Notes: generated by a model not told the origin, from the sequence alone. DNA of 64,000 bases from an uncultured Bacteroidales bacterium (GCA_902779085.1 CACYZY010000007.1:62001-126000), one strand, 5' to 3'; numbered from the stretch's first letter, positions 1 to 9,111 are shown. Translations and numbers: made by a program.

Positions 1-977
1 CGAGAGGAGTCGAATGGCTGACGGCGATAATAAACGAAAGTACCGATGCCGTATTCCTCGGCTTCTCCTTCATCGTGGTGATGGTGGTGGTGATGATGCC
101 CATGTTCATGATGATGTTCATGCTCTTCATCGTCATCATCATCGTCATGATGGTGGTGCTCATGTTCTTCACCTTCCTCATCATGATGGTGATGCTCGTG
201 TTCTTCTTCATCATCGTCGTCGTCATCATCTTTATACTCAGCTTCCACCTCGCTAATCCATCGAGCAGAAGTCGCGACTTTATCAAAATCAAATAGTTGC
301 GTGTTTAGAATTCGTTCCAATTCCACGTTACCATAATCGCAAGGGATAATCTCTGCCTGAGGCTGCAAAGCACGCACAATATCCTTGAGTCGCTGCAACT
401 CACCTTCAGAGACCTCGCTTGCTTTATTGAGCAAAACAATGTTGCAGAATTCTATCTGCTGAATCACCAGGTTCTCGATATCTTCCTCGTCAATCTCAGC
501 TTTCAACAGGTCGAGACCTCCAGCGAACTCATCCTTCATTCGCAAGGCATCGACAACTGTAACGATGCAATCCAGTCGGGCTTTACCAATGCCTGCATAG
601 GGGGGATAAATCTTATCCATTGAACAGATGGTCTGCGCTATAGGTCCTGGTTCACAAATACCACTGGCCTCAATGACGATATAGTCGAAGCGGTGCATGC
701 GCATGATGTCACTCAGTTGCTCCACCAAATCCATCTTAAGGGTGCAGCAGATACATCCATTCTGCAGTGCCACCAGACTATCGTCTTTCTGTCCAACTAC
801 ACCACCTTTCTCTATCAAGTCTGCATCAATGTTCACTTCACCTATGTCGTTCACAATTACGGCAAACTTAATGCCTCGCTCATTAGTCAATATACGGTTT
901 AGGAGGGTAGTCTTTCCACTGCCCAGATAGCCTGTAAGCAACAGCACAGGCATTTCATTTTTCAGTCTAATTTCCAT
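1..977 (-). CDS. CobW/COG0523-family GTPase, 3' end outside the window
   Basis: G3E-family P-loop GTPase of the CobW/COG0523 (zinc/cobalt/nickel metallochaperone) group, presumably cytoplasmic. Read from ATG 977-975 leftward it stays open to base 1, so the C-terminus lies outside. Visible: Walker A GYLGSGKT at residues 16-23, the family signature GCICC at 74-78 (C75, C77, C78 form the metal-binding CxCC), and NK in LLNKASE in place of the canonical NKxD. Residues about 247-302 are extremely rich in His, Asp and Glu, with the block HEHHHHD recurring, then a run of eight His; COG0523 proteins often carry such metal-chelating stretches. After it the CobW C-terminal domain begins (GTFVYYRRQPFD). 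The metal served cannot be told from sequence. A -7-like element (TAATTTTG on the minus strand) lies at 999-1006 without a clear -33 box. Confidence 0.9.
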   Translation of the reverse strand, partial: MEIRLKNEMPVLLLTGYLGSGKTTLLNRILTNERGIKFAVIVNDIGEVNIDADLIEKGGVVGQKDDSLVALQNGCICCTLKMDLVEQLSDIMRMHRFDYIVIEASGICEPGPIAQTICSMDKIYPPYAGIGKARLDCIVTVVDALRMKDEFAGGLDLLKAEIDEEDIENLVIQQIEFCNIVLLNKASEVSEGELQRLKDIVRALQPQAEIIPCDYGNVELERILNTQLFDFDKVATSARWISEVEAEYKDDDDDDDEEEHEHHHHDEEGEEHEHHHHDDDDDDEEHEHHHEHGHHHHHHHHDEGEAEEYGIGTFVYYRRQPFDSS

Positions 978-1179
978 GTTTCTTTGTTTTTTACGGTGCA
1001 AAATTACACAATTTATCTATTATTCGTTCACCCACCCCACAAGATTATTTATCCTCTTCAAGCAGAAAGGTGAATGGTGAAAGGTGTATGTACAGTTGGA
1101 TTACAACCCTATGAGATATGTTTCAAAAGGGCTTTATATATATGGTGTAGAAAATAATTATAAAAAAAACGGCAGAAAA

Positions 1180-1211
1180 TTTGGCGAATTGAAAGTAATC
1201 GCATAAATTTG
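1180..1211 (+). promoter_or_regulatory. trp operon promoter (Bacteroides-type)
   Basis: TTTG at 1180-1183, 20 bp spacer, then TAAATTTG at 1204-1211: a full match to the known Bacteroidota sigma-ABfr consensus TTTG-N19-21-TAnnTTTG. Predicted start of transcription is about 1216-1220, just before the Trp-rich leader peptide. The remaining upstream sequence from 1010 to 1179 shows nothing I can name. Confidence 0.85.
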
Positions 1212-1240
1212 CCCACAGAAATCAACAAAAACAAACAATT

Positions 1241-1297
1241 ATGATGATGACAACTAACTTCTGGTGGTGGCAGAACTCAAGATTCAAAAGATCGTGA
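1241..1297 (+). CDS. trpL: trp operon leader peptide
   Basis: An 18-codon open frame reads M-M-M-T-T-N-F-W-W-W-Q-N-S-R-F-K-R-S then TGA (1295-1297). Three adjacent TGG codons at 1262-1270, in a short ORF between a promoter and a strong hairpin ahead of the trp genes, are the hallmark of a transcription-attenuation leader peptide: ribosome stalling at Trp codons when charged tRNA-Trp is low would change downstream RNA folding. Three ATG codons in a row at 1241-1249 make the exact start ambiguous. There is no clear Shine-Dalgarno sequence, as is usual in this phylum. Too short for ordinary gene callers. Confidence 0.85.
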   Translation: MMMTTNFWWWQNSRFKRS

Positions 1298-1377
1298 GAA
1301 GATGGCCACGTACCTATAAGTTAGGTTGATAAAATAGAGAGAGGCTCGTCGTTCTTGCGACGGGCCTCTCAAGTTTT
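1296..1377 (+). terminator. trp attenuator: alternative pairing region and terminator hairpin
   Basis: Hairpin with arms 1339-1351 and 1358-1370 (GAGAGGCTCGTCG / CGACGGGCCTCTC, one G-T wobble), loop 1352-1357, then AAGTTTT. An alternative partner is visible: GAGA (1296-1299) plus GGCC (1304-1307) can pair with GGCCTCTC at 1363-1370, the 3' arm, and would prevent the terminator. That segment overlaps the leader stop codon, so a ribosome reaching the stop would mask it and allow termination, while one stalled at the Trp codons would leave it free. A small hairpin ACCTA/TAGGT (1312-1316 / 1322-1326) lies between. The terminator is clear; the antiterminator is my inference. Confidence 0.75.
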
Positions 1378-1428
1378 AGAACGGTTTCATTATAAATGAT
1401 GCGTTTGCATTCACTAAATTCAAAATAT

Positions 1429-2634
1429 ATGGAAAATTATCAAGTTGACGAAAATGGGTTTTATGGTGAGTTTGGCGGTGCCTACGTGCCTGAGATTCTC
1501 TACAAATGCGTGCACGACCTGCAAAAAGCTTACCTGCCCATTATCGAGTCGGAAGAGTTCAAGTCTGAGTATCGTGCTTTGCTCAAGGACTATGTGGGCA
1601 GACCCTCACCACTCTACTATGCTCGTAGAATGAGCGAGCGCTATGGGTGCCGCCTGTACCTGAAACGAGAGGACCTGAACCACACAGGTGCTCATAAAAT
1701 CAACAACACTATCGGACAAATTCTGTTGGCCAAGAAAATGGGCAAGACTCGCATCATTGCTGAGACAGGTGCAGGTCAGCATGGGGTGGCTACTGCTACT
1801 GTCTGTGCGCTGATGGGCATGCAATGCGAGGTATTCATGGGAGCTACCGATGTGGAACGCCAGCACACCAATGTGGAGCGTATGAAGATGCTGGGTGCAC
1901 AAGTACATCCTGTACGTACAGGTAACATGACACTTTCGGATGCCTGCTCGGAGGCAATACGCGACTGGTGCTGTCATCCGAAGGATACATTCTACATCGT
2001 GGGCTCTACGATGGGGCCTCATCCCTACCCCGACCTGGTAGCGAGGATGCAAAGCATCATCTCAGAAGAAATCAAATGGCAGTTGCAGGAAAAGGAGGGA
2101 CGCGACTATCCCGACTATCTCATGGCTTGTATCGGTGGAGGCAGTAATGCCGCTGGTACCATCTACCATTACATGAATGACGAAAGGGTGATAATCGTGT
2201 TGGCTGAAGCTGGTGGACAAGGATGGGACACCGACCATACTGCGGCTACCATCCATCGTGGTACGGTGGGCATCTTACATGGTGCCAAGATGTTGGTGAT
2301 GCAGAACGAGGACGGTCAGATTGAGGAAGCATATACCATCTCTGCAGGCCTCGACTATCCAGGCGTGGGGCCTATGCACTGCCATATGGCAAAGCAAGGT
2401 CGCACCCAAGTGCTGAGCATCAACGATGATGAAGCCATCTATGGTGGCTACGAACTGACTCGTATGGAAGGTATTATCCCTGCCATCGAATCAGCTCATG
2501 CAATTGCAGCGCTCTCAAAGCTGTCTTTCAAGAAAGACGACGTGGTGGTGCTTACCGTAAGTGGTCGTGGCGACAAAGACGTAGAGACTTATCTGAACAA
2601 CAAGCAAATGGCAAAAGAATACGGAAACTTTTAA
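1429..2634 (+). CDS. trpB: Tryptophan synthase beta subunit
   Basis: Catalyses indole plus L-serine to L-tryptophan in the cytoplasmic TrpA2B2 complex. The protein of 401 residues starts MENYQVDENG and continues YGEFGGAYVPE, the usual TrpB N-terminus, so I choose ATG 1429 over the in-frame ATG at 1396, which adds 11 atypical residues. The PLP lysine is in HTGAHKINN (Lys90), the catalytic glutamate in AETGAGQHG (about Glu112), and the phosphate-binding loop is GGGSNAAG. First structural gene of the operon, directly behind the attenuator; placing trpB first and trpA last is the Bacteroides order. The GC content (about 57% in a sampled line) is higher than in the middle of the window. Confidence 0.97.
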   Translation: MENYQVDENGFYGEFGGAYVPEILYKCVHDLQKAYLPIIESEEFKSEYRALLKDYVGRPSPLYYARRMSERYGCRLYLKREDLNHTGAHKINNTIGQILLAKKMGKTRIIAETGAGQHGVATATVCALMGMQCEVFMGATDVERQHTNVERMKMLGAQVHPVRTGNMTLSDACSEAIRDWCCHPKDTFYIVGSTMGPHPYPDLVARMQSIISEEIKWQLQEKEGRDYPDYLMACIGGGSNAAGTIYHYMNDERVIIVLAEAGGQGWDTDHTAATIHRGTVGILHGAKMLVMQNEDGQIEEAYTISAGLDYPGVGPMHCHMAKQGRTQVLSINDDEAIYGGYELTRMEGIIPAIESAHAIAALSKLSFKKDDVVVLTVSGRGDKDVETYLNNKQMAKEYGNF

Positions 2635-2643
2635 TAAGCAACT

Positions 2644-4092
2644 ATGAATACATTTCACTATACAACAGTAAGCAGAACATTATTGGGTGACTTATACACA
2701 CCAGTAGGTGTTTATCTGCGACTTCGTGACCTCTATCCGCAAAGTGCTCTGATGGAGTGTTCCGACTATCATGATGCCAATGAATCACGATCATTTATTG
2801 GCGTTGATCCTATTGCAAGTGTGGCCATAGGTCACGGCATTGCCACTATCACCTACCCTGATGGCAGCGTGAAGCGTCAGGAGGTAAATAACAACTATCG
2901 CTCAGATAATGCAATACATGATTTAATTGACAATATCAAGGTGAGTGGCGATGATGCTTCTGCATTCGGTCTGTTTGGCTATACCAGTTTCAATGCCGTA
3001 AGATATTTTGAGAGCATTGATGTGAAGGATGAGACACAAGAGAAGAACGATGCACCAGACATGCTCTATATCCTCTATAAAGTGGTAATTGTGTTTGATC
3101 ATCATGGGAATATGCTGAAAGTGGTAAGCTTAGAGGAAAGTGAGAAGGCACAGGAGGAGAAAGAAAGTGCTGACATAAAAAACATTATTAAGGCTATGAA
3201 TAAAGCCAATGTGCAGACTTACGATTTCCATCCTAAAGGTGATGTAAGGAGCACACTGACAGACGAAGAGCACAAAGCCAACATACGCAAAGGCATTCAA
3301 CACTGCCTGCGAGGTGATGTATTCCAGATTGTGCTCAGTCGCAGGTTCATTCAAGCCTACGAAGGTGACGATTTCAAACTCTATCGTGCCCTGCGCAGTA
3401 TCAACCCTAGTCCATATCTTTTCTTCTTCGACTTTGGTGGTTTTCGCATCTTCGGTTCATCACCCGAAACACATTGCAGGATTGAAAAAAAGTCTATTAT
3501 TAGTGGGAGACCTGACGTTTTCAAGGCATACATCGACCCTATTGCCGGCACAACCAAACGTACGGGAAATGCAGAGGCAGACCGTCAGGGTGCTGAATAC
3601 CTGAAACATGATCCGAAAGAAAATGCCGAGCATGTGATGTTGGTAGATCTGGCTCGTAACGACCTAAGCCGTAATTGCCACGATGTAAAACTTGATTTCT
3701 ACAAAGACCTGCAATACTACAGTCATGTGATACACCTAGTTTCAAGGGTATCAGGAGAACTAAACGAAGGTGCAGACCCCATCAAGGCATTCATTGATAC
3801 CTTCCCTGCAGGAACTCTCTCTGGAGCGCCAAAAGTTCGCGCCATGCAACTTATTTCTGAATACGAGCCACATAATCGTGGTGCCTACGGCGGTTGCATC
3901 GGCATCATCGGACTGGACGGTTCATTGAATCAAGCCATCACCATACGAACGTTCGTATCACGTAACGGCGAGTTGTGGTTCCAAGCTGGTGGTGGCATCG
4001 TAGCTAAAAGCAACGAGGACTATGAACTACAGGAAGTCAACAACAAATTAGGCGCTTTGCGCAAGGCCATCAATTTGGCAGAAACGATATAA
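2644..4092 (+). CDS. trpE: Anthranilate synthase component I
   Basis: Chorismate-using subunit that makes anthranilate with ammonia delivered by TrpG; 482 residues, normal length. The C-terminal chorismate-binding domain shows GSSPETH, PIAGTTKRTG, TFPAGTLSGAPK and GAYGGCIGIIG. At the N-terminal feedback site, where enterobacterial TrpE has LLES, this protein reads LMEC (residues 36-39), so the Ser that contacts tryptophan in the enteric enzymes is Cys here; the effect on feedback inhibition is unknown. Nine bases after trpB. PabB is the main alternative, but the operon context and adjacent trpG make TrpE clear. Confidence 0.96.
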   Translation: MNTFHYTTVSRTLLGDLYTPVGVYLRLRDLYPQSALMECSDYHDANESRSFIGVDPIASVAIGHGIATITYPDGSVKRQEVNNNYRSDNAIHDLIDNIKVSGDDASAFGLFGYTSFNAVRYFESIDVKDETQEKNDAPDMLYILYKVVIVFDHHGNMLKVVSLEESEKAQEEKESADIKNIIKAMNKANVQTYDFHPKGDVRSTLTDEEHKANIRKGIQHCLRGDVFQIVLSRRFIQAYEGDDFKLYRALRSINPSPYLFFFDFGGFRIFGSSPETHCRIEKKSIISGRPDVFKAYIDPIAGTTKRTGNAEADRQGAEYLKHDPKENAEHVMLVDLARNDLSRNCHDVKLDFYKDLQYYSHVIHLVSRVSGELNEGADPIKAFIDTFPAGTLSGAPKVRAMQLISEYEPHNRGAYGGCIGIIGLDGSLNQAITIRTFVSRNGELWFQAGGGIVAKSNEDYELQEVNNKLGALRKAINLAETI

Positions 4093-4126
4093 ACCACATC
4101 AACATATAAACATCATAATATTGATT

Positions 4127-4690
4127 ATGAGAATAGTTATTATTGACAATTATGACTCGTTTGCATATAACTTGAGTCATTTGGTTAAGGAATTGGAAGC
4201 AGAGGTGACAGTGCTTCGCAATGACCAGTTTCAATTGGAGGACCTGGAGGAATATGACAAAATCATCTTATCACCAGGTCCTGGCATACCCTCAGAGGCA
4301 GGCTTGCTATTAGATGTGATTCGTACTTATGCCGACAAGAAACCTATTATGGGTGTATGTTTAGGTCACCAAGCCATCGGTGAGGTATTTGGTGCTCGCT
4401 TAGTAAACCTCAGCGAAGTATTTCATGGCATAGCCACTCCCTGTCACATTGACAGGAGAGATTTGATTTTCAAGGCACTTCCAGAAACAATTACGGTAGG
4501 TCGCTATCACTCATGGGTAGTCTCTTATGAAGATTTCCCTGCTTGCTTGGAGATTACCGCATGGAGCGACGAAGGGCAGATTATGGCGTTGCGCCACAAA
4601 GAATTCAATATACACGGCATCCAGTTCCATCCTGAATCCGTATTAACCCCCTATGGTAAAACCATCATTAAAAACTTTATCAAATCATGA
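4127..4690 (+). CDS. trpG: Anthranilate synthase component II (glutamine amidotransferase)
   Basis: Class I glutamine amidotransferase that hydrolyses glutamine and passes ammonia to TrpE. Of 187 residues, the catalytic triad is visible: Cys78 in GVCLGHQ, and His168 and Glu170 in QFHPES. The start is taken at ATG 4127 (MRIVIIDNYDSF); the TTG two codons upstream is less likely. It lies 34 bp after trpE and its end overlaps trpD by four bases (ATGA), which implies translational coupling. It could also serve para-aminobenzoate synthesis, as dual-use TrpG/PabA proteins do in some bacteria; nothing here decides this. Confidence 0.96.
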   Translation: MRIVIIDNYDSFAYNLSHLVKELEAEVTVLRNDQFQLEDLEEYDKIILSPGPGIPSEAGLLLDVIRTYADKKPIMGVCLGHQAIGEVFGARLVNLSEVFHGIATPCHIDRRDLIFKALPETITVGRYHSWVVSYEDFPACLEITAWSDEGQIMALRHKEFNIHGIQFHPESVLTPYGKTIIKNFIKS

Positions 4691-5685
4691 AACAGCTATT
4701 GACTAAACTCCTCAACCACGAGGACCTGACACGTGAAGAAATGAAGACCGTACTCATCGGCATCACCCATAGTGAATATCCCAACGAACAGATTACTGCC
4801 CTACTCACAGCACTGCAGATGAGGGGAGTAACGGTAGATGAACTTTTAGGTTTCCGTGATGGTATCTTGGAAACTGGTGTGCCTGCTATTCTTGACTGTG
4901 AACGTTATATCGATGTTGTGGGTACAGGGGGTGACCGCAAGAACACGTTCAATATCTCTACCACCGCTTGCTTTGTCATCGCAGGTGCTGGCTATAAAGT
5001 GGCTAAGCACGGCAACTACGCAGCCACATCTGTTAGTGGTGCCAGCAATGTGATTCAACATCATGGTATCAAGTTTACTGATGACATAGATCGCTTGAAT
5101 CGTTCACTCAATGAGGCAGGCATCGTCTATCTGCATGCACAGCTCTTTGCCAAAGCAATGAAGTTTGTGGGGCCCATCCGAAAGGCGTTGCAGTTTCCTA
5201 CCATCTTCAACCTGTTGGGCCCTATCGTCAACCCCTCCCAGCCCAAATGTCAACTGTTAGGCGTTGCCAACCTCGACCAAATGCGCCTCTACAACAATGT
5301 GTATCAACGCATAGGAATTGACTACGGCATTGTGAACAGCATTGATGGATACGATGAGATTTCTCTCACCAGCGATTTTAAGGTAACTACCAATAACTAC
5401 GAGCGCATTTTCAAACCTCAAGACTTGGGATTTGACATTGCTAAACCTGAAGAATTAGTGGGTGGTGCTACAGAAGAAGAAGCTGCACAAATATTCGATG
5501 CCGTATTGGAAAATCGTGCTTTACCTGCACAAAAGAATATAGTTTTGGCCAATGCTGCCTTTGGCATCCAAGTATTGGAGAAAGGTCAGAAAGACATTGA
5601 GGAGTGTATAGCTATTGCACGTGAGAGTATCGACAGTGGTTCTGCTCTTCGCACGTTCAAGAAATTTGCCGAACTTAATTCCTAA
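4687..5685 (+). CDS. trpD: Anthranilate phosphoribosyltransferase
   Basis: Transfers phosphoribosyl from PRPP to anthranilate, the second step of the pathway. 332 residues, full length. The PRPP/metal site is seen in VVGTGGDRKNTFN (about residues 77-89) and KHGNYAATS; an alpha-helical N-terminal domain precedes a glycine-rich alpha/beta domain. Stand-alone enzyme, not fused to TrpG as in enteric bacteria. It starts inside the last codons of trpG and ends three bases before trpC. Confidence 0.96.
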   Translation: MKQLLTKLLNHEDLTREEMKTVLIGITHSEYPNEQITALLTALQMRGVTVDELLGFRDGILETGVPAILDCERYIDVVGTGGDRKNTFNISTTACFVIAGAGYKVAKHGNYAATSVSGASNVIQHHGIKFTDDIDRLNRSLNEAGIVYLHAQLFAKAMKFVGPIRKALQFPTIFNLLGPIVNPSQPKCQLLGVANLDQMRLYNNVYQRIGIDYGIVNSIDGYDEISLTSDFKVTTNNYERIFKPQDLGFDIAKPEELVGGATEEEAAQIFDAVLENRALPAQKNIVLANAAFGIQVLEKGQKDIEECIAIARESIDSGSALRTFKKFAELNS

Positions 5686-5688
5686 ATC

Positions 5689-6474
5689 ATGGATATATTA
5701 GAGCATATAATTGCGACAAAGCGTGAGGAGTTACCCGCAATTCGTAGTGCGGTCAATGCTGCTATTGCCAACTATCCAAGTGAACTGTTGCATACTTCTA
5801 AGCCTTCATTGGGCGAGGCATTGCTCAAGAGTAACACAGGCATCATTGCAGAGTTCAAGCGTCGCTCCCCCTCAAAGGGGTGGATCAAAGAAGACGGACG
5901 TGCCGATATTATCCCGCTCAGTTACCAAGAGAATGGAGCTTCGGCACTGTCAATCCTTACTGACGTACAGTATTTTGGGGGGCAAGATGGTTTTATTCGT
6001 CAAGCGAGAAATGCGGGTGTTACACTGCCTATCCTATATAAGAACTTTGTCATAGACGAGGTGCAACTCTATGCAGCAACCCTTTGTGGTGCATCTGCCG
6101 TATTGCTCATTGCTGCTTGTCTAACGAAAGCGCAATGCAAATCATTAATGCGGAAAGCGCACGAGTTAGGACTTGAAGTTCTTTTGGAAATGCACTCAGA
6201 GCAAGAATTAGAGTATGCAGAACTAGAACCAGATATGTGTGGCATCAACAACCGTAACTTAGGCTCGTTTGTTACTGATGTTGAGAACAGTTTCCGTTTG
6301 ACAGAACTATTGCCCAAAGAAGCAATCAAGGTAAGTGAGAGTGGCATCTCCAATCCTGATACTGTAAAGGCTCTGCGACAAGCGGGATTCCAAGGTTTCT
6401 TGATTGGAGAAAACTTTATGAAAACGCCAAATCCAGGATTGGCCCTAAAACAATTTATCTCTAAGTTATGCTAA
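5689..6474 (+). CDS. trpC: Indole-3-glycerol-phosphate synthase
   Basis: Converts 1-(2-carboxyphenylamino)-1-deoxyribulose 5-phosphate to indole-3-glycerol phosphate. (beta/alpha)8 barrel of 261 residues. The family signature IIAEFKRRSPSKG is at 52-64, the catalytic Lys in LYKNFVID near 118, the Glu in LLEMHSE, and the phosphate-binding end in SESGI and GFLIGENFM. Monofunctional; TrpF is encoded separately by the next gene, whose start overlaps this one by seven bases. Confidence 0.96.
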   Translation: MDILEHIIATKREELPAIRSAVNAAIANYPSELLHTSKPSLGEALLKSNTGIIAEFKRRSPSKGWIKEDGRADIIPLSYQENGASALSILTDVQYFGGQDGFIRQARNAGVTLPILYKNFVIDEVQLYAATLCGASAVLLIAACLTKAQCKSLMRKAHELGLEVLLEMHSEQELEYAELEPDMCGINNRNLGSFVTDVENSFRLTELLPKEAIKVSESGISNPDTVKALRQAGFQGFLIGENFMKTPNPGLALKQFISKLC

Positions 6475-7061
6475 TAAAAGTATGTGGCATGCGTGATGCG
6501 GGAAACATCCGCGAAGTAGAGCAATTGGGCATTGACATAATGGGCTTCATCTTTTGGAGTGGCAGTAAGAGGTATGTGAGCCAGTTCCCCTCCTACCTCC
6601 CTACAAATTGCAAGCGTGTGGGTGTGTTTGTAGATGAGGAATTGGAACAAGTAAAACGCATAGCGGAAACATATACTCTAGATTATATTCAGCTACATGG
6701 TAACGAGTCACCACAATACATATCACAATTGGGATATCCTGTCATTAAGGCTCTTAGCATATGTAACTGTGAAGACATTACGAGTTATATAAAATATGAA
6801 GACATAGTTGATTACTTCCTTTTTGACACTAAAAGTCCCTCTATTGGAGGAAGTGGTAAAAAATTCGACTGGACAGTACTCGAACACTACGATGGTACCA
6901 CCCCATTCATATTGAGTGGCGGTATAGGTCCTGAGGATGTGGAGCGAGTGAAAGCCTTTCACCACCCTAAGTGCATAGGCTTCGACCTCAATTCACGCTT
7001 CGAAGTTGTCCCTGGGGTAAAAGACATAAAAAAACTAAAAACATTTATTCAGTCATTATGA
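6468..7061 (+). CDS. trpF: Phosphoribosylanthranilate isomerase
   Basis: Isomerises phosphoribosylanthranilate to the TrpC substrate by Amadori rearrangement. 197 residues. The catalytic Cys6 lies in IKVCGMRD and the catalytic Asp in FLFDTKSP (about residue 124); the phosphate site is in [11 protein letters not shown] and GFDLNSRFE. It overlaps trpC at its start and trpA at its end (ATGA), so the three distal genes are tightly coupled. Confidence 0.96.
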   Translation: MLIKVCGMRDAGNIREVEQLGIDIMGFIFWSGSKRYVSQFPSYLPTNCKRVGVFVDEELEQVKRIAETYTLDYIQLHGNESPQYISQLGYPVIKALSICNCEDITSYIKYEDIVDYFLFDTKSPSIGGSGKKFDWTVLEHYDGTTPFILSGGIGPEDVERVKAFHHPKCIGFDLNSRFEVVPGVKDIKKLKTFIQSL

Positions 7062-7837
7062 ACAAGATTAATACACTATTTGAGAATAGCAAGGACAAGA
7101 AGCTCCTTTCACTCTATTTCTGTGCAGGATGCCCCATCTTGGAAGGCACAGCCGATGTGATACTCTCAATGCAACGTCACGGCATCGCTATGGTTGAGGT
7201 GGGCATTCCATTCAGTGACCCATTGGCAGATGGTCCCGTCATTCAGGAGGCTGCCACCCGTGCACTGAGGAACGGCATGACGCTTAGCATACTATTCTCA
7301 CAGTTGCAGGCCATCAAAGACAAAGTACAAATCCCCTTGGTATTGATGGGCTACCTCAACCCTATCCTGCATTATGGCATAGAGCGTTTTTGCCAAGCGT
7401 GTGTAGAAACAGGAGTTAGTGGTGCCATCATCCCAGACCTGCCCTTTGAGGACTATCTACACATAGTCAAACCAATAGCCGACAAATACGATTTACGCAT
7501 CATCATGCTTATCACTCCCGAGACTAGTGAGGAACGCATTAGGCTAATTGATGAGAATACGGATGGATTTATATATATGGTATCGTCAGCATCTATTACT
7601 GGTACGCAGAAAAGCTTCGACGAGCAGAAGCAGGAATACTTCCGCCGTATCCATCAAATGAATCTACACAACCCTCGCATGATAGGTTTTGGCATCAGTA
7701 ATGCCCAGACTCTCAAGGCAGCTCAGGACAATGCAGCAGGTGCCATTATCGGTTCAAAGTTCATAGCCTTGCTCAACGAGGCGAATGGTGATGTCGACGC
7801 TGCCCTCGATCAACTTTTGGACAACTTGGTGGAATGA
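7058..7837 (+). CDS. trpA: Tryptophan synthase alpha subunit
   Basis: Cleaves indole-3-glycerol phosphate and channels indole to TrpB. The 259-residue product starts [10 protein letters not shown] at ATG 7058, overlapping the trpF stop; the longer open frame from 6971 runs inside trpF and adds sequence foreign to the family. The catalytic Glu47 is in [11 protein letters not shown] and Asp58 in LADGP; the phosphate loop is in GFGISNA and AIIGSKF. Last gene of the operon, followed 25 bp later by a strong terminator. Its partner trpB is six genes upstream. Confidence 0.96.
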   Translation: MNKINTLFENSKDKKLLSLYFCAGCPILEGTADVILSMQRHGIAMVEVGIPFSDPLADGPVIQEAATRALRNGMTLSILFSQLQAIKDKVQIPLVLMGYLNPILHYGIERFCQACVETGVSGAIIPDLPFEDYLHIVKPIADKYDLRIIMLITPETSEERIRLIDENTDGFIYMVSSASITGTQKSFDEQKQEYFRRIHQMNLHNPRMIGFGISNAQTLKAAQDNAAGAIIGSKFIALLNEANGDVDAALDQLLDNLVE

Positions 7838-7862
7838 AAGAAAAACAACTCTGTTTTTAAGC

Positions 7863-7895
7863 AAAGCACCTCCCCAAAATAGGGAGGTGCTTTTT
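7863..7895 (+). terminator. trp operon terminator
   Basis: Arms AAAGCACCTCCC (7863-7874) and GGGAGGTGCTTT (7882-7893) are perfectly complementary over 12 bp with a 7-nt loop, followed by a T-run to 7895. An A-run on the left arm could also let it act for the convergent ald transcript. Confidence 0.9.
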
Positions 7896-7942
7896 GTTGC
7901 TCTCAAATAGCATTACTGTAGAAAAACGTGGTGAGGATACAA

Positions 7943-9055
7943 CTATAACATTATCTCGGCTGGGGTGTAAGCAAATCCGAAACAATCGGCAACAGCCTTG
8001 TAGGTAACTTTACCTGATGCAATATTTAAGCCCTTTAATAATGCAGGATCCTCCTTACAAGCACACTTCCAACCCTTATCGGCCAATGCCAGCGTATAAG
8101 GCTGTGTTGCGTTGGTAAGGGCAAAGGTAGAGGTGCGGCTCACGGCACCTGGGATATTAGCGACAGCATAGTGAACGATACCATCTAGGACAAACACAGG
8201 GTCACTATGAGTAGTGGGATAACTAGTTTCGAAACATCCTCCCTGGTCAATAGCTACATCTACCAATACTGTACCAGGCTGCATTAGATGCAACATATCA
8301 CGTGTTATAAGGTGAGGCGTTTTGTCGCCAGGTATCAACACTGATCCGATTACTAAATCAACATCGGATAACTCATGCTCAATCAACATGCGAGAAGCAT
8401 ACATCGTATGAACGTTGGCAGGCATGATACTATCAAGATAACGCAGACAATCAAGACTTACGTCAGCTATGGTAACATCTGCTCCCATGCCGGCTGCTAC
8501 ACGAGCTGCACTACGCCCTACTCGTCCGCCACCAAGAATCAGCACCTTTCCAGGTTTCACGCCAGGTACCCCTCCTAATAAAACACCTTTGCCACCATGT
8601 ATCTTTTTCAGATAGGTAGCCCCTTCTTGCACAGCCATTTTCCCAGCTACTTCACTCATAGGAATGAGCAAAGGCAAGCTATGGTCGGCACGCTCTACAG
8701 TTTCGTATGCAATGCATATTGCTCCGCTCTTGATCATGGCATGTGTCAGTTCTTCATCGGCAGCAAAATGGAAATAAGTAAATATTACCTGACCAGCTCT
8801 TACCAAAGGGTATTCTGGAACAATTGGCTCCTTTACCTTAACAATCATCTCAGCGGTTGCATACACATCGTCAATAGCAGGCAGTATCATAGCACCAGCC
8901 TTGACATACTCATCGTCAGAAAAGCCGCTGTTTTCTCCAGCAGTATGTTGCACCACCACAGTATGGCGGTGTCGCACCAACTCGGCAACACCCATAGGAG
9001 TCATGCCAACACGATTTTCATTGTCCTTGATTTCTTTTGGAATTCCGATAATCAT
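7943..9055 (-). CDS. ald: Alanine dehydrogenase
   Basis: NAD-dependent reversible oxidative deamination of L-alanine to pyruvate and ammonia; cytoplasmic. 370 residues, the usual length. Substrate-site residues are recognisable: Arg15 in NRVGMTP, Lys75 in VKVKEP, His96 in YFHFAAD; the NAD-binding fold shows [13 protein letters not shown]. Convergent with the trp operon and preceded by its own promoter. The start [10 protein letters not shown] is the normal family N-terminus. Confidence 0.95.
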   Translation of the reverse strand: MIIGIPKEIKDNENRVGMTPMGVAELVRHRHTVVVQHTAGENSGFSDDEYVKAGAMILPAIDDVYATAEMIVKVKEPIVPEYPLVRAGQVIFTYFHFAADEELTHAMIKSGAICIAYETVERADHSLPLLIPMSEVAGKMAVQEGATYLKKIHGGKGVLLGGVPGVKPGKVLILGGGRVGRSAARVAAGMGADVTIADVSLDCLRYLDSIMPANVHTMYASRMLIEHELSDVDLVIGSVLIPGDKTPHLITRDMLHLMQPGTVLVDVAIDQGGCFETSYPTTHSDPVFVLDGIVHYAVANIPGAVSRTSTFALTNATQPYTLALADKGWKCACKEDPALLKGLNIASGKVTYKAVADCFGFAYTPAEIML

Positions 9056-9079
9056 AGCATTAGTTATTTAAGGTCACTT

Positions 9080-9111
9080 CAAAAATAATATAAAAAGAAT
9101 ATTTATACAAG
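9080..9111 (-). promoter_or_regulatory. ald promoter
   Basis: On the minus strand: CTTG (9111-9108, one mismatch to TTTG), 20 bp, TATTTTTG (9087-9080), fitting TAnnTTTG. It lies 25 bp upstream of the ald ATG. Confidence 0.6.

Noticed and set aside
14..296. Plus-strand ORFs rich in His or Met/Val at the left edge
   Set aside because: They are antisense shadows of the Asp/Glu/His codon repeats of the CobW-family gene on the minus strand.
1068..1090. GGTGAA-type short repeat upstream of the trp promoter
   Set aside because: Only two to three imperfect copies over 20 bp, within chance.
1396..1428. Upstream ATG giving an 11-residue longer TrpB
   Set aside because: Family N-termini begin at the MENYQVDENG position; the extension is not TrpB-like.
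6971..7057. 29-residue extension of TrpA
   Set aside because: Lies within the trpF coding sequence; the ATG at 7058 matches the family start and the ATGA coupling.
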